Shown piece by piece: positions 63,235-64,000 of a stretch of DNA of 64,000 nucleotides (position 1 is the stretch's first letter; the number at the start of each line of letters is the position of its first letter). The stretch comes from Bin87 sp965203195 (GTDB lineage Bacteria; Chloroflexota; Dehalococcoidia; Lucifugimonadales; UBA3495): NCBI GenBank assembly GCA_965203195.1, contig OZ241860.1:2480001-2544000 (forward strand), read 5' to 3'. The notes below the pieces were generated by a model that was given only the letters and a program-made list of their open reading frames with translations, was not told where the DNA came from and did not search any database. The position numbers and the translations under genes are program-made.

Positions 63235-64000
63235 TGGGCAAAATAACCGGCTTTATGGAATTCGGGCGCATCCCGCCGGAACGCCGCCCCCCCGCCGAGC
63301 GCATCGGCGACTACCGCGAGTACTACCACCGCTGGTCCGACCAGCAGGCCGCCGCCCAGGGCGCCCGCTGTATGGACTGCGCCGTGCCTTTCTGCCATAT
63401 GGGCTGCCCCCTCGGCAATGTCATCCCCGAATTCAACCACCAGGTCTATCTGGGCAACTGGCCGGCGGCGCTGGAAGCCCTGTTAAGCACCAACAACTTC
63501 CCCGAATTCACCGGCCGCATCTGCCCGGCGCCCTGCGAAGCCTCCTGCGTGTTGAGCATCAACTCCGACCCGGTTACCATTGAATACATTGAAAAGGAAA
63601 TCAGCGACCGGGGCTTTGAGCAGGGCTGGATCAAGCCCACGCCGCCCGAAACCCGCACCGGCAAACGGGTGGCGGTAGTCGGCAGCGGCCCCTCCGGCCT
63701 GGCGGCGGCGCAGCAGCTCAACCGCGCCGGCCACTCCGTAACCGTCCTGGAACGGGCCGACTACATCGGCGGCCTGCTGATGCTGGGCATACCGGACTTC
63801 AAACTGGAAAAATCGGTAGTGCGCCGGCGCGTCGCTTTGATGGAACAGGAAGGCGTCGCTTTCCAAACCAGCGTCAATGTGGGCGTCAACTACCCGGCGG
63901 GACGCCTGCTGCGGGAATACGACGCCGTCTGCCTGACCGGAGGCTCCACCCAGGCGCGGGATCTGGAAGTGCCGGGGCGGGAACTGGACGGCGTGCATTT
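63234..64000 (+). CDS. gltD: Glutamate synthase small subunit, 3' truncated by the window end
   Basis: The first 255 codons of the FAD/NADPH subunit that feeds electrons to GltB. The N-terminal iron-sulfur region has RCMDCAVPFCHMGCPLGN and ICPAPCEASC. The FAD-binding motif is VAVVGSGPSGLAAAQQL, followed by YIGGLLMLGIPDFKLEK. The frame is open to the last base. The start overlaps the gltB stop (TGATG), so both subunits are coupled, as usual. Confidence 0.95.
   Translation, partial: MGKITGFMEFGRIPPERRPPAERIGDYREYYHRWSDQQAAAQGARCMDCAVPFCHMGCPLGNVIPEFNHQVYLGNWPAALEALLSTNNFPEFTGRICPAPCEASCVLSINSDPVTIEYIEKEISDRGFEQGWIKPTPPETRTGKRVAVVGSGPSGLAAAQQLNRAGHSVTVLERADYIGGLLMLGIPDFKLEKSVVRRRVALMEQEGVAFQTSVNVGVNYPAGRLLREYDAVCLTGGSTQARDLEVPGRELDGVH

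Overview
High-GC bacterial DNA with short intergenic gaps, many ATGA and TGATG gene overlaps, and lipoproteins carrying long Pro/Thr linkers of the (PT)n type. A split SpeH/SpeE polyamine pair, a PPOX/F420-type flavin-fold protein and a two-subunit GltBD also occur. Together these suggest a Chloroflexota genome, perhaps a marine or host-associated lineage. That placement is inference from gene style; no rRNA or tRNA gene was seen. Core enzymes repeatedly carry low-complexity Gly/Ala/Asp-rich insertions.

Layout. (1) 0-4.7 kb: ordinary genes: a DinB/tetrapyrrole-methylase-like fusion, a beta-hydroxyacid dehydrogenase, a membrane coiled-coil protein, an enoyl-CoA hydratase and a cyclophilin lipoprotein. 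(2) 4.8-10.8 kb: an insertion-sequence graveyard with an intact ISAs1-family element, an IS5-family element with a -1 frameshift, an IS1-type remnant and a decayed DDE transposase. It also holds an HNH-nuclease/membrane protein, a CRISPR-like repeat pair and a membrane coiled-coil gene broken by a 10-bp tandem duplication. (3) 11.0-22.9 kb: a defence island. A tightly coupled operon encodes an SNF2 helicase with a DUF3883 tail, a DUF1156 adenine methylase, a DUF5615 PIN-like toxin and a DUF499 ATPase. The methylase carries a DUF433 antitoxin domain fused at its C-terminus, with its own internal ribosome binding site and ATG. Downstream is a two-gene 2-TM/TIR unit inside a segment bounded by 74-bp direct repeats. 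Islands 2 and 3 together are bracketed by an inverted repeat pair near 9.4 and 23.1 kb. (4) 23-38 kb: oligopeptide ABC ATPases, small membrane proteins, a PIG-L deacetylase, TrpA, a TPR protein, a DNA methylase-HNH fusion, an enoyl-CoA hydratase, MetF, AcpS, Nnr and a PPOX protein. (5) 38-41 kb: a broken IS4-like transposase and two decayed type I-E-like CRISPR fragments. Between the fragments lies a secreted FnIII/CAP-domain gene whose frame is broken at an 11-G tract. (6) 41-64 kb: mostly housekeeping: an aldolase/epimerase/nucleoside hydrolase cluster, an amidohydrolase, TrmD, a thioesterase, SpeE/SpeH, ThiL, TsaE, TsaB, Ndk, RsfS and GltBD. A second methylase-nuclease fusion (Mrr type) and an uncharacterised two-gene module are embedded in it.

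How the parts work together. The most interesting unit is at 11.05-20.9 kb. Helicase, methylase and DUF499 ATPase form a recurrent anti-phage gene set related in content to BREX type 3 and DISARM-like clusters, but no pglZ, brxA, drmB or drmC is present. The only nuclease-like candidate within it is the DUF3883 tail of the helicase. Insertion of a DUF433/DUF5615 toxin-antitoxin module into the middle of the operon, with the antitoxin also translated as the tail of the methylase, would tie toxin control to continued expression of the methylase. The 2-TM/TIR pair, the HNH-TM protein, the two solitary methylase-nuclease fusions and the CRISPR relics show a genome with a heavy, partly decayed defence load.
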